From: Adiantum capillus-veneris | Lineage: Eukaryota > Streptophyta > Polypodiopsida > Polypodiales > Pteridaceae | Length of the DNA stretch: 64,000 nt | Assembly (NCBI GenBank): GCA_014529385.2 | Contig: CM043963.1 | Coordinates: 97,044,412 to 97,108,411 of the forward strand | Direction of reading: 5' to 3' | Part shown: piece after piece, positions 22,850 through 34,364 of the stretch | How positions within the stretch are numbered: position 1 is the stretch's first letter | Layout: each line of letters opens with the position of its first letter | The notes under the pieces: model-generated | Database searches by the model: none | What the model was told of the DNA's origin: nothing | Seen by the model: only the letters and a program-made list of their open reading frames with translations | Translations under genes and position numbers: made by a program

Positions 22850-24500
22850 TAGATCCCCCATTCTCTCCTAACAAGGGTGGTAATGCTTCAAAAGACACAT
22901 TCTTTCATATAAACATAGTGGGTGTGACAGTGAATGGTAGGGCCTTAAATAAATGCACAAAAACATGCACAGGACAACATTGACTTAGACCTACAAACCT
23001 AAAATGCTTCTCAAACCTCAACAAAGAAGAATGTCAAAAATCATCTTCTCTTTTATGGATAAGATGGATGAAAAACATCAAGCTGCAACCACTCCATGCT
23101 AAGAAGTGATTGCATGTAAATTCCATTGATCTTACCATAACCATGCTAAGAGGTTGGCACTATTCTGTGTGTGTAGAAGAAGATTTTTCTTTGTAGCAGC
23201 ATTGATGGGTGCACACTAGGAAGCATCATGGCACCAATGTCAGCATGAAAATTTTGAAAGGTTCCAGAGAAACTTCTTAATTGTTGCTGCTCACCAAGTT
23301 TGATGGAAATATAGCTGTATAGACATCAAATGGCCCAAAATAAACATACTAGCATACTTGAACACGAGGGATTTAATACTTACGTGATCACGTGAAATTT
23401 CTTGTGATCACATAATCACATAATCACAATTATTACATTCACATAATCACAATTAACGTGATTGCAAAAAAGCCAATAAGTGGTGATGTGGAAACTCACC
23501 AAAACCTTGGGGGGAATCAAGTCTGTGTATACAGTTGTTGGGTTGAGATTAACCCTCTAGTGACACCAATCTACATTGTAGAGCACTTAAGTGAGAATCA
23601 CTAGTTTAACAAAGAATTGCAATCAAAGTTTTGTACAAATAGACAGGACCAAGGATCGTGCAAGTTGGTGATAGGTGGAAGTGCAAAGTACTTCACAAGT
23701 TGAGGAAGAATTGGAAAGAAAATCAGATCAAAGAACAACTGCAAGTAGGACTCTAAGGTAAGAGGTTTGGGTTGATAATTGTTTGCGTGAAGAATTTGAT
23801 GAATTTGAGATCTGGTAGGTGAATTCAAAGAGATTGAAGAGTGGTAGGAGATCAAGACAACCTAGTATCGATAGAAGAGAGTGTAAGCCAAGCAGGGATA
23901 GATATTCTTGCACCAACCATAGAAGAGGACAGTGATACTGTCACCTCATCTTGCTTTGGTAACTTCTATCATGTTGTATATAGACGTTAAATAGCTTGGT
24001 AATTTTGCTATTTTGGTGGTTTTGGTTTTGTTGCTAGTACCGCTAAACCCTTACTGGTAACTTTTGGTAGTTTTTGGTTATGCTTTGGTAGTTTATGGAA
24101 TGGATCTCAGAAGGTTGTTTAGGTAGTTTTGGTTACATTTGGGTAGTTTATTTTTGTCTTGGGTGTATTTATAATGTTTTTGGTACTAACTGGTAGCTTT
24201 TGGTACTATTTTGGTTTCCCCTTTGGTGGTTTATGGTTGTTTTCTATCAATGGTCTTTTGGTGGTATTGGTAATTTTAGGTAGTTATGGTAGATTTTTAC
24301 AATACTATTTTGGTGGTTGTTAGAGTTCTAGTTTCTCTTCTTATGTTTCTGTTGCTGATGATTAGTTGCCCATGGTTTTGATTTGGTTCTATTTTTTGTA
24401 TTTTCTCATCTTCTATCATTGATAGATTGGTAACTTTTGGTAGTTTTGATATTTTTTGGTACTAAATGGTAGTATAATGCCTTCAGTACTACATGCTAGC
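22850..24500. other. Non-coding stretch with low-complexity GGTAGTTT repeats
   Basis: No gene recognised. From about 23,380 to 23,470 there are repeats of TCACATAATCACA. From about 23,990 to 24,490 the sequence is a diverged array built from TTTTGGTAGTTT and GGTACTAA words with no fixed period. Confidence 0.5.
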
Positions 24501-24529
24501 TTTTGGGTATTAATTTGGGACTGCTTTTA

Positions 24530-25650
24530 TTGTTATTGGTTGGCAATAGGCTAAGTATGATATGCTAGAGGCAACATGGAAGAAAGCACAAGGACACACC
24601 CTCTTTGTGAAGCACATGATTGTTGATGTTAGTCTTGGAAAGAGATTCGTGTTATATATTGGGCCCCAGGTTGCTGATTGAGTGGGCATGATCCACGTGT
24701 CTGGTGTGTGTGTTGTATGTGGTGAGCTGTTGGATTCTGCAAGGGTCATTGAAACTTTTATGCTTGCTTCAATGCTTTGTTACAAATAAGGGATCATTGC
24801 TCAAAACATGGTTGTACTATGGTGATCCTGAAGGTGGAAAATTCTTGGTTCAGTGGGAATCATTTTGTGAGGAGTAAGCATGTGATCGTTTTGCAAATTA
24901 TATGCTTACCTGCACTGAATGTGAGGTTGTTTGTAAGTAAGTTCCTTCCTTTTTTTGTTTTTGTAGAGGAAGAGGATGTTGCAGCAAGTAGGCCTAGTGG
25001 AAGAAATGGAGAGGCATTCAAGGATGGGCAGGGTGCCATAAAGTCTGTTGCAAGTCATTTGTGGGAGGAGGATGAGGTTACTAAAGAGATAGGGGATGTT
25101 CTCCATGATTTAAAGTATGAGAAGGGACAACACTATGATACCATGGGGGACAGTAAAGGAAACAATGACTACAGGACAAATATGCTAAAAAGAATAATGA
25201 CATTGTGGGAGGTAAAGCCCCTCACCTAGTGGAGTTGGATGCTACCAGACCAGAATATACTCACATGAAGCCTAATGATCAAATCACTAGCGAGGATGAG
25301 AACATGCAAGGTGAAGGTGCAACGGCCAAGAAAGGAGTAGAAGAACCTAAAGGAGAAAGGGAAGACGCGAAGTAGTGCATGGAAGCCAAGGAGGGGGATA
25401 AAGGGGAGGCCAAGATGGGGGTGGATGCCAAGGAGGGGAAAGGGATAGATGATGCCCAAAAAGGGGAAGGGGCACAGGCCAAGAAGGGGTAAGGTGCCAA
25501 AAGGGGAAAGGCAGTCAATGCAAAGAACATGGACATGGCCGAGCATGCCAAGGAAGAAGTGGAAAAAGAGGATGCAAAAGTGGATAGCATCAATAGAGGT
25601 GTGGATCCAACATCTGGTGATGATGTACCATTAGGGAAAGTTTGAGGTCT
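24530..25650 (+). pseudogene. Degenerate gene with charged AKEG-type repeat tail
   Basis: Scattered coding is visible on the plus strand: EATWKKAQGHTLFVKHMIVD near 24,570, VVCGELLDSARVIETFMLAS near 24,715, WEEDEVTKEIGDVLHDLKYE at 25,060-25,120, then an in-frame stretch from 25,210. That stretch becomes a repetitive tail (EAKEGDKGEAK, DAKEGKG, AQKGEGAQAKKG) and ends at TGA about 25,645. Stops interrupt the tail near 25,375 and 25,490. The tail resembles in style the Lys-rich tails of the two Ulp1-like genes nearby, although no protease motif is seen here. Function unknown. Confidence 0.35.
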
Positions 25651-25989
25651 CTTTTTTGCCTTTTTAAAGTTTAGAGAGAGAGTGCTCTAAGTTAATGAGG
25701 GGAGGGCTTCCATTACAAAATCTTCTTTTTGGAAATTACATTTGATTTCCAAAACAAATTTTATTTGAGCTATTATCTAAAGTAACTCTCAAGTACATGT
25801 GCCTTTTACCTCAAAAAGGTCAGCTTCAACGACCCCAAAGATTTTTTGAATCTTCTCACGCATTTTTGCCCTTGTCTTCCCACCCCTCATCGTCTCACCT
25901 CCTCTTCCTACTATCGTCTCCTCACCCTCAGGTGTTATGTATCCTATTATCCTTACGCAGTGGAGTCCATCCTATCCAAATGCCCAAGC

Positions 25990-27120
25990 TCATCCATTGA
26001 ATCTATTACCACTTATGCCACATTAGATGAGAACAACCAATGGATCCCAATATCTATAACCAATGGAAATTGGATTATAATGCAACAGAGTAGGAGAAGA
26101 AAATACTCATCCAAGAACCCATTCTTGTCATGCTAGAAAGAAAGAGGCTTGTTGGATCCAAGAAGACAGTGAAAGAGGTTTTGGTGCAGCATGTTGACAT
26201 ACACAAGGAGCTTCATCTACAATTCGAAGGCTCAAATATTCCTTTGCACAGAGCTAATTGTAATTGTTTCACAGTTTTCTTCTTGTTTGTGGTTGTTTCT
26301 TGTCTTGTTTTTTAGATTGTTATAATTTTGGTTTTATGGTTCTCTACTATGCTCATTATAGACATGGATTCATCAAGCATAGAGGAATTGCAACCAATTG
26401 AGTGTTTCATAGATATTTTAGATGGAAGGCATGGATCCATTGGTGAAGAGATTTAAAAAGGGATAACACATAGTCCTTTGGTAGAAAAACGGATATTCTT
26501 TTATGATACTTTTTATGTCCCACCAAAATCTATGAAGGATTGGGGCATTGTCACCGAGGCTGCAGTGGCTTAGTTTGAGAAGTGGAGAGTGGCCATTGCC
26601 AAGCTCCATAACAAGTGAAAGCTATATGTGCAAGATCTTTTATGAGATCCAAAAACTTCTATAGGACAACATTGCAAGCAAGATGAGAAGAGTTTCAATG
26701 TTTTTGCCCATTATTATCTTTGTGGATTTCTTTGCGAAGCTTGATGTGAAAGTCTCTAAAACAATGATGTCGGCTAAGTGCTTAGAAAGTCGAGATGTGT
26801 TAGTATTTGTGGATGAGGGTTGGAGTCAAAAAATAGTGAAGGGGGTCCTTTGCAAAGTAAGATCTAGATCAATTACCTATTGTAACTACATGATCCATAC
26901 CCAAAATTTCATTATTTCATTTTTTAATAGTTGGTAGCATTATGTGGGGGGTAACTTGGTTCATTTAGATCAAAACATCGATGATTTCAATGAGAACCCC
27001 ATTCCGAACATTAATGTACGGATGCACAATGAAAACTTGGAAACATTGAAGATAAGAACCAAGTCCTCATTGTACCAAGTGAGATAGGACTTACAAATGA
27101 GGAGATATATTTACCTTCAA
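25990..27120 (+). pseudogene. BAH-like family protein, copy 1
   Basis: First of three copies of one family. The N-terminal exon reads NQWIPISITNGNWIIMQQS (about 26,036-26,092), matching LWKSISLRVNDWVTMLPS of copy 2. After a frameshift it reads VKEVLVQHVDIHKELHLQF, matching LAKVQHVYMAKDMVLDW. The next exon starts at 26,362 after TTATAG, reading EELQPIECFIDILDG and then FFYDTFYVPP. The C-terminal block (from 26,683) has MFLPIIIFVDFFAKLD, a GWSQK motif and SRSITYCNYMIHTQNF. Stops at 26,454 and in several later places show it is dead. The intron lies at the same codon position as in copies 2 and 3. The BAH-like label rests on copy 2. Confidence 0.55.
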
Positions 27121-27589
27121 CTTTTATTTTTCAAACAGCTAGAAAGAAGGTATGTAGGAAATAGTTTCTTTCTTTATGGAGAAATTTTTGTGTGATCTAT
27201 TCCTACTTTTTCTATTTTTCAATATGGATTTCAGCTCCCGAGGAGGATTGAGAAGAAAGTTTTATGTGAAGAAGTGCCAAATGGAAAAGTACATCTTCTT
27301 CCAAGCTAAAACCTGCTAAAGCCTATTTTGTATCAAACTGCTAAGGTTTTATCAAACTGGCATTTTGTACCAATGTTGGTTGTCATTTTGTAGCAAACAG
27401 ACATTTTGTACATTACCATATCAATGGAAAATGACATTTTGGTTCAGATGTATTTTTTTATGTCAATGCCATCAATATTGTGTAGATAGGGCAACCCGGT
27501 TTAGGTTTGTGAGCAATAGGTCAAGAGACATGGGTAGATATTTTGTCTCCTCTTTATCATTTCCTGTGAGCAAGAAGGAGAAGATAAAA

Positions 27590-27900
27590 TCCCATGACAA
27601 GGAAGATAATGGATAGAATGAAGATGAGGAAGAGCTGGAAGAGAAAGAAGATAATGAAAAGAAGGAAGATCATGAGCCAGTTCTCACTATCTCCACTTAC
27701 TTGAAAGAACTCCCACCATAACTGGCAAATTTCCTAGGCCTGCCTGGGGTGGGGTTGAAGGATGACATGGATCATGGATTGATCCTTGACATGGTGTTGT
27801 GAACACAATTGGACTATGAAAAACATGCAGAGACAAATGCAAGCGTTGCTACAATTGTAGCAAAAACTAAAAGGCTTTATTGGGAGCTACACGAGAAATG
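27590..27900 (+). pseudogene. Acidic protein fragment downstream of BAH-like copy 1
   Basis: An open stretch rich in Glu/Lys (EDEEELEEKEDNEKKEDHEP) continues into LTISTYLKELPP, a stop, then LANFLGLPGVGLKDDMDHGL. An acidic gene likewise follows BAH-like copy 3 at 36.1-37.1 kb, so the gene order BAH-like then acidic occurs twice. Sequence similarity between the two acidic pieces is too weak to prove homology. Confidence 0.35.
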
Positions 27901-27944
27901 GAGCCAATGAAATTTGTAAAATTTACAACATACTCTCAAGGAAA

Positions 27945-28090
27945 GAACTTGTAATGTTTTCTCTTTAGAAAAGAATATTCTCTTTGCAAAATGATCTCAA
28001 GTAGAGTATATGCAATGTATTCTCTTTACAAAATGCTCTCAAATAGAGTATATGCAATGTTTTATCTTTACAAAATGTTCTCAAGTACCG
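27945..28090. repeat. Approximately 45-bp tandem repeat, three copies
   Basis: The unit CTTTACAAAATG.TCTCAA.TAGAGTATATGCAATG recurs three times with small changes, between the acidic fragment and the minus-strand Ulp1-like gene. Confidence 0.7.
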
Positions 28091-28269
28091 CTTTGCTATT
28101 TACAAAATTTTGCTTCACAATGGGGGTTATGGGAGTCCTAGACTCTTTCTTGTGCTAGCTTCCTCTGTTTTCCTTGGGCTCTTCCTTGGTGTTTTGGGAT
28201 CTTCTTTTGTCTTCTTGCACTCCTTAGTCTCTATCTCCTTGGGCTTCTTTTGCTCATTCTTGGGCTTCT

Positions 28270-29720
28270 TCTACTCCTCTTTGGCACGTGTTTATGCACT
28301 TTCTAGGGATCTTTCTGGGGGAAACATGCTTCTTTTCCTTCTTTGGAACCTCTTTGTGTTTCTTTGGCTTCTATTCCATTATTGGCTTCTTTGTCTTTGC
28401 TCTTTTGAGTGGATCCTCCTTGGCCTTTGCGGTGCCTGGCCTCTCCATCTGGCTTCTTTGGTCCTTTGGAGCCTAGGGTGTTGTGGGTACTGCTACTTGG
28501 GCACTTACCATATATCTAATCAACTTTTCCCTTACCCACCAGACATGGTTGTTGGTGTACAAATTGCTACTAATCTAGCAAAGAAATATTAAGGTGTTAG
28601 CTTACCCTAATAGCAATATCTTTCCTTATCTATATTGTCAAATGATTACCCTAATAGTATTTTTTGGGTTGTAGTAGGTGTAGTCAACCAATAGCTTTGC
28701 ATTTGTTATCACTCTCCATCCACATGAGAGAAAGACTCACTTTGTAATGGTGGCTACACAAATAGAAGAGCCAAAATAAATACACAACTTTAAGCTCAAA
28801 CTACTTTACAACCTAGCAATACCATACCTTCACATTTACGATTTGCATGTCATCCATGAGCCTTGTGATAGGAGAGAATTACTCAATTGTCTCCATCAGC
28901 CTTGAGGCATCCCTATTTAGAAAGATCCAAAGCATTGTAACAAAATAATTGGTACAAATCATTCAGAAAGATCCAAAGCATTGTAAAGTATGGGACATTT
29001 ACACTTATAGCCTCGCCATTACATGGTGGCCCTCAAGAGAGTTCAATATGAAACATGTTTTATCAGGAATATCAATTGCTATAAGACTCCAAGTACAAAA
29101 GAACATATAGAATTTTAGTGATTAGACAAACCTCAAGGATGCAAGAAAAATACGATCATTGATCTCTCTTTGCCAATCTTTGAGGATTTCAACACACTCA
29201 ACATCCAAGGTAATACAGACTGTTCTTTGAAGAAGGTCATCCTCTAAGAAAGAAGCCACCAAGAAGCCTGTGGAATGGACACCTCTCAGCATTGAAGGGA
29301 GTTGAGCTTCAATTTCCCTGAGTTCATTTGTTTCCAGCTCCTCCTTGCCAACTTAAGGCTCTTCCAAGACATCATCCTCTATTATCTCCTCAACCAACAT
29401 TTCATGCTCTTTTGCCTTTCTTGATGGAGATATGTTGAGTATGTTGAAAGTTTTCTCATCTTGCAAAGGTACTGGTACAAGAATGTTTTTGAATCTGTAC
29501 TCTAATCTCCTCGAAATAATCATATCCTTATCCCATCAGTGTGACTCTGTGACAGTGGGCTGCACATATTTATGCATCTTGGAATAGCTCAATTAAAAAT
29601 TCCTCTGGAGCCTTCTACATACATGCCAAGGCACCTCTTGTGCATCTCATATCAATCTTAAACTACTCTACTATTTGCCTAGAGACCCTCTGGAAAGGAA
29701 GACTTGGAACTGCAATTGTC
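28270..29720 (-). pseudogene. Ulp1-like (C48) protease homologue, minus-strand copy
   Basis: Reading the minus strand from 29,720: an acidic N-terminal region (EHEMLVEEIIEDDVLEE, a TAA, then GKEELETNELREIEAQLPSM), then FLEDDLLQRTVCITLDVECV. The protease block TWSLIAIDIPDKTCFILNSL follows near 29,090. The catalytic-Cys block SCGWRVITNAKLLVDY is at about 28,727-28,680 (Cys codon 28,722-28,724). A Lys-rich tail follows (AKEDPLKRAKTKKP, KEVPKKEKKHVSPRKIPRK; about 28,440-28,280). Thr stands where the family has catalytic His, and Asn where it has Asp, at the usual 17-residue spacing. Stops and a lost reading frame between blocks make it a pseudogene. It is the inverted relative of 31,430-32,892. 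Confidence 0.6.
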
Positions 29721-29739
29721 AGAGCCTTTTGCCCGGTGT

Positions 29740-30510
29740 GAAAACAATGTACTCGGATGTGTGTCCAGTTACTCTAATTTTTCATAGAGAGGACACTATC
29801 AAAAAAGATTCAAAATAGCATAAGAACAAAACATAGCGATACCTATTATGTCGTGTCTATGCAAAAACACTGTATTCGGATGTTTGTTTGACTACACCAA
29901 TTTCACGTAGAGATGGCACGGTTTGTACAACGTGTTACGTTTTGACAAGAATCCAAATTTTTTAATTGAAGAATATGGAGGAAACGTGAAGGTCCACGTT
30001 AATAGAATAGATTTTCAAAAAGCTTGTTTGAGTGCAAGGGCTTCTATATATAGGAGTGCACAATTATCTAGGTAAAAATTAAATTTGTACAATTTATGAT
30101 GCATGGATTTAACCATTGGGTACATGTTCCAAGGTGCATGATTGACACGTTAACATTCTATTTATAGATGTTAAAGGAGTTATATATAGCATTCTCACAT
30201 CAAACCAGCGTATTTTGTGAATTTGTTTTTTACACGTTTCAAAGCTAATTAAAGGGCTCAAAATGTATCTACAAAACCATAAAGATAACCAATTTTATTT
30301 GGGTTTTTTTGGTGATGTTCTTTTCGTATGCATATGCAAGAATAGAGTACTCGGAGGCCCTCAGAGTGCTCTATTTTTGCATAGTGAAGACACAATGTTA
30401 TAGTTGAGGCCCTATATTTCTATAAGATGTATACTATCATCCATATTAGATAATAGAGCATTTGGATGTCCATCCGAGTCCTCTACTTCTACATAGAAAA
30501 GACACAAATA
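29740..30510. repeat. Four dispersed copies of a CGGATGT motif block; otherwise non-coding
   Basis: Blocks like GTACTCGGATGTGTGTCC followed about 20 bp later by TCATAGAGAGGACAC occur near 29,750, 29,872, 30,347 and 30,456, in diverged form. They lie between the divergent Ulp1-like genes. I see no coding sequence. Confidence 0.4.
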
Positions 30511-30651
30511 TTTCCCACCCCTCTTCTCTCTCTAACATATAAAACACTCTCACTCACTTAGATCTCTTTAAAGGAGGCACTTTTCAGTCCCCTCTGTTGC
30601 CAGAAAGTAAATTTTCCACATTTTCTCACTGCATTATCCCTCTTAAACATG

Positions 30652-30655
30652 AGCC

Positions 30656-30732
<77 letters not shown>
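30652..30732. repeat. (TC)n microsatellite
   Basis: A perfect run of about 40 TC units. It lies in a pyrimidine-rich stretch that could be a leader for a gene to the right. Confidence 0.95.
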
Positions 30733-30734
<2 letters not shown>

Positions 30735-31429
30735 GCTTCTCTCACGCTTCTCTCACTCCATCTCCAGCTCAGTGCAATGTAAGACTCCATTACCTCTATA
30801 TGCAGCAACATTTCTCTCTCTACACTCATAATCAAAGATTTGAATTCAAAGGAGATTAAGCTGCATTTCCTCTCTTTCTTCCCTCCACAACATAATCCTT
30901 TTCTCCTATCTCTGAGTACTCTCCACTTATTTCCTCCATAGCTAGCTTCACCTGCTTGTTGCAATCACCGTTAAAAATTCTCTCTCTATTTGCTTGATTA
31001 GCTAACACAAATGTCATTACATCCCCTACCACTACAAGACATTAAGAACAATACAAAACGATATCGATTAAACACTAATTTAGAGTAGCAGTATGCTACT
31101 GTATGATTTGGTATATCTAATCCGATGGGATCAGTATTATGATTCAGCATATCTAATCCCAATGCTGGAGATCGGATACAAAAACCTTAGATGCAAGGCA
31201 ATCAACTTATGGGGTTGATGGCCATATATATACTGGCAATCTAATGACCAATGCATCACTGCGCTTTTGTAACGTCACTAAGCTACTGTGTTTTATTGGA
31301 GATGGGAGAGACGGATTTTTTGGCTATGGCTGAATATTATATTCAATTTTCACCAATGAAAGGGAAGCAAGAAAACATCTTTGTGTTGCCTATTCATTAT
31401 TGCAAGAGAAGTTCAAGAAAGACATTTAG

Positions 31430-32892
31430 CAAGTTAAAGAGGAAACCAAGAAGACGACGATCCCCAGCTAGCCGAAGAGATAGCAAAGCTTAATAAACAA
31501 GTAGAGCATCAAAAAATGGAGCAAGAGCGGTGTCTAGACAATTATGTTCAGCTACAACACATTGCGTGTAATATGCAGTGGAAAATCGATCATCTCACAC
31601 ACATTCCATTGGGCTACCACATTCAAAAGCGCAAGAGACATGCAACCCTTTCAAGTTTTTTTGATGATTTTAACATGCTGACCTGCAATTACATATTATA
31701 CCCCTATGTTGAAGGGTAATTCTTAACTCCTTACATGTTATTTTTAACATTTTGTGGTATTCTTAGCTAATTCGTTTTTTATTTTGTAGAGGACATTGGA
31801 CTCTTATTATCTTCAATCTTTTGGAGAAAGATATTATATTTATGAATTCATTGTCAAGTATCCATGGGAAAAGTAAACTGTAAGTATGAAGCATAATCTA
31901 TGCTTGATGATGGCCCATTGTTTTCTATTAGTAGCTTTTTGATTCAATGTCTTCTTGCATTGCTGCCAAACTTATTGTTGGTCACCTTAGTACAACAAAC
32001 AAGGATTACAATATAGAAGCTTTGAAGTACTACAATCAAAAAGTGCCTTTACAGATAGACTCAACATCTTGTGGATGGAGGGTGCTTGCAAATGCATGGA
32101 GATATCTTGACTCAAGGTGCCGGATGACTACACTCACTGTAAGTGTGGTTCATGTATTTATTTTGATGTTTTATGTATGTATGTCATGTCCTTTAGTTCC
32201 TTTTTCTATTTTTTTCAGTTGCATGACTATCCAGAGTCTTGGGTCACGTGGGTGAGAGAGAAGGCTTTTTCTATGGTTTTGGAAAGATCAATAAATCCAA
32301 ATGATCCAAATTCTCCTTTGCCACCAAAGAAAGGTAGAGCCACCAAAGGTTTGGATGCAAAGAAAATGGATCAAAAGAAGAAAATTCCTGCAAAGATCCA
32401 TACAAAGAAAAAGGATCACAAGAAGAGTCTTACCAAGGTGAAGAGTCCTGCCAAGGGGAAGAGTCCCAAGAAGAATATCCCTGCCAAGGGGAAGAGTCCT
32501 ACCAAAAAGAAGATCCCTGCCAAGGGGAAGAGTCCCACTAAGAAGACTGCCAAGGGAAAGAGTTCCACTAAGAGCCCTACAAAAAAAAGGCAGATACAAA
32601 GGGCCATCCATTCCACTCACCATTGAAATTCAAGGTTCAAAAGCGTCGTACACTTAAGAACAATAAGGGGGAGGCACCTAGCTCACCTTTCAAGCTACCA
32701 TTTATGTTGTCAAAGAAAGCTGCCAAATCGCCCAAGACAGCCAGTCCTAAGGAGCCCAAAGCACCAGCCCCTGCCAAGTCACAACCACCACCCACTCCTG
32801 AAATTTCATCCCCTTCTGAACACAAAAGAAAAAGGGTCTTTGAGGATGCAGAATCCTCTCAAGCAAAAAGGAAAGTGGAATTTCATGATTGA
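31430..32892 (+). pseudogene. Ulp1-like (C48) cysteine protease with Lys/Ser/Pro-rich tail
   Basis: Ulp1-type proteases cleave SUMO or related tags. Exon 1 (to 31,715) has a helical segment (LAEEIAKLNKQVEHQKMEQE) and ends YILYPYVEG; the intron 31,716-31,789 splices cleanly to give EGGHW. The His codon is 31,794-31,796. Asn (31,845-31,847) stands exactly 17 residues on, where Ulp1 has Asp. After a GTAAGT donor at about 31,879, the next exon carries Gln (32,052-32,054) and, six residues later, catalytic Cys (32,070-32,072) in TSCGWRVLANAW. Intron 32,139-32,218 is phase 0. The last exon has LHDYPESWVTWVREKAF, then repeats of KGKSPTKK and IPAKGKSP like a histone-H1 tail. An A8 run near 32,580 shifts the frame; the shifted frame stays Lys/Pro-rich to the TGA at 32,890. 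The junction at about 31,930 does not keep frame, so I call it a probable pseudogene. Confidence 0.65.
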
Positions 32893-33107
32893 ATAGTCCA
32901 CAAAAGCTATGTACACTTTTGTTCATTTTGTCCATATGAACATATATATATATATACCCTTTGGTGATTCATAATTTTGTACTTCAAATACTTAATGCAA
33001 CTGTCGATTCTTAAATGTGTATCATGATGTCATGTAAGTTTAAAACAACATAAGTAGAGAAAAGATAAATATATTTACAAAATGATTACAATATTGAACT
33101 TGTTTTT

Positions 33108-34364
33108 TCAAGTCCTTGCAAGTGGCTCAAATACAACTCTTTTTGGGGGAAGGCATGTGATGCAAGAGGTTGAATTCTCCATCCTTGTGCTCACCACAAT
33201 TTCATCCACTTTGAATCTATACTCGAGAGATGTTTCATCAAGAAACTCGAGAGATTCTCTAACATCATTTAGTTTCCAATTTGTTGTTACTATCAGGCTT
33301 CTATACTCGGTGTGTGGATGTATTGTGACCTTTAGTTCAAACTCTGGACAATTTTCCTCAGAGTCGAGAGGAACCCAGCTACCTAATTTTCTTCTCCATC
33401 TCCTATAGTCGTAGCCCAGAACTAATGATTGATGACATAGTTGATATGAGATAGACATAGAATTTGGGCTTACTCTACAACTAATATTGTCACCAATATG
33501 GAAAGTTTCTTTGGTGCTCCATCCGTCTCCAAGAACATTATCAAGTTCAGTCATAGAAAGTCTTCTATTAAGCCACATCTTCTTTGTCCTCTGCAAATCC
33601 ATTGTTTTGAAACATGCCACAAAGACATGTATAGGCAAGAAACATTGAACTTTAATCCTTCTTGATATCCTGCCCGGAGACATAGCTTTAAGGATGTCTT
33701 CTTTGATCTTGGATTTGAAGCTTGATATAGTACATGCATCAGGAGCTTCCCAATCAAGTGAACTTATGGTGGGGAACGGGTAACTGATGTAGTTCTCCAT
33801 ATGCACCTTCTCGTGATGGAACTTTGTATTCTGCAAAATAGACAAACAAATCCATTTTTTTGTAAAAGGAAGGTGGCTTGTCAGCATACATAGCATCTGC
33901 AATCCCTTTATGCATTTCTTTGAACGTCCCACTCAGACTCTCCACAGGCTGCCATTCCACAGCTGTTGAAGGAAATATATCTGGAATGGAATCAAAAAAT
34001 GAGAAAAACAATGGGATAATGAAAAAAATTCACTGTATCAAGTAGTTTTTGTTGTACTTACAATAAGAATGCAGTGTGGGATGTTCTTCCCAGTCTAACA
34101 CCATATCCTTGGCCATGTACACATGTTGAACCTTAGCTAGCCAGCCATTTTTGGTCACTTTGAAAGCAAGAACACGACCTTTCCAATGGTTTTTTACTTT
34201 ATCGCGTTTGTTCTCTTCACTCTGTGTACACCTTTGCATGAAGGAAGCATTGTTACCCAGTCATTCACACGAAGAGATATGGACTTCCAAAGACCATCCT
34301 CTCTAACGTTATGAAAGTAACAAGAAGTTATGTTATGTGAAGGGCGACGTGCAAAAGACGCCAT
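33108..34364 (-). pseudogene. BAH-like family protein, copy 2 (best preserved)
   Basis: Starts at ATG 34,364-34,362 (MASFARRPSHN). The first exon has LWKSISLRVNDWVTMLPS, then after a small frameshift HWKGRVLAFKVTKNGWLAKV and HVYMAKDMVLDWEEHPTLHS. This order (GDxV-like start, xGRV, VxxxY, E-H near the end) resembles a BAH chromatin-binding domain. Intron 34,061-33,981 splices in phase 1 into IFPSTAVEWQPVESLSG. The C-terminal half, read from about 33,860, has ISSLDWEAPDACTISSFKSK, VQCFLPIHVFVACF, a GWSTK motif, and YRRWRRKLGSW with VPLDSEE. Copies 1 and 3 share these blocks. A frameshift near 33,770-33,830 joins the two halves. It lies tail to tail with the plus-strand Ulp1-like gene and head to head with copy 3. 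Confidence 0.6.

Noticed and set aside
24933..24966. A 34-bp GT...AG segment that could be an intron
   Set aside because: Too short for a plant intron, and the frame is open through it; decay makes splice prediction unreliable.
28110..28592. A 160-codon hydrophobic, Leu/Phe-rich plus-strand frame that looks like a membrane protein
   Set aside because: It is the antisense of the Lys-rich tail of the minus-strand Ulp1-like gene; AAG/AAA codons read as CTT/TTT on the other strand.
30597..30831. Ser-Leu repeat peptides
   Set aside because: Direct translation of the (TC)n microsatellite.
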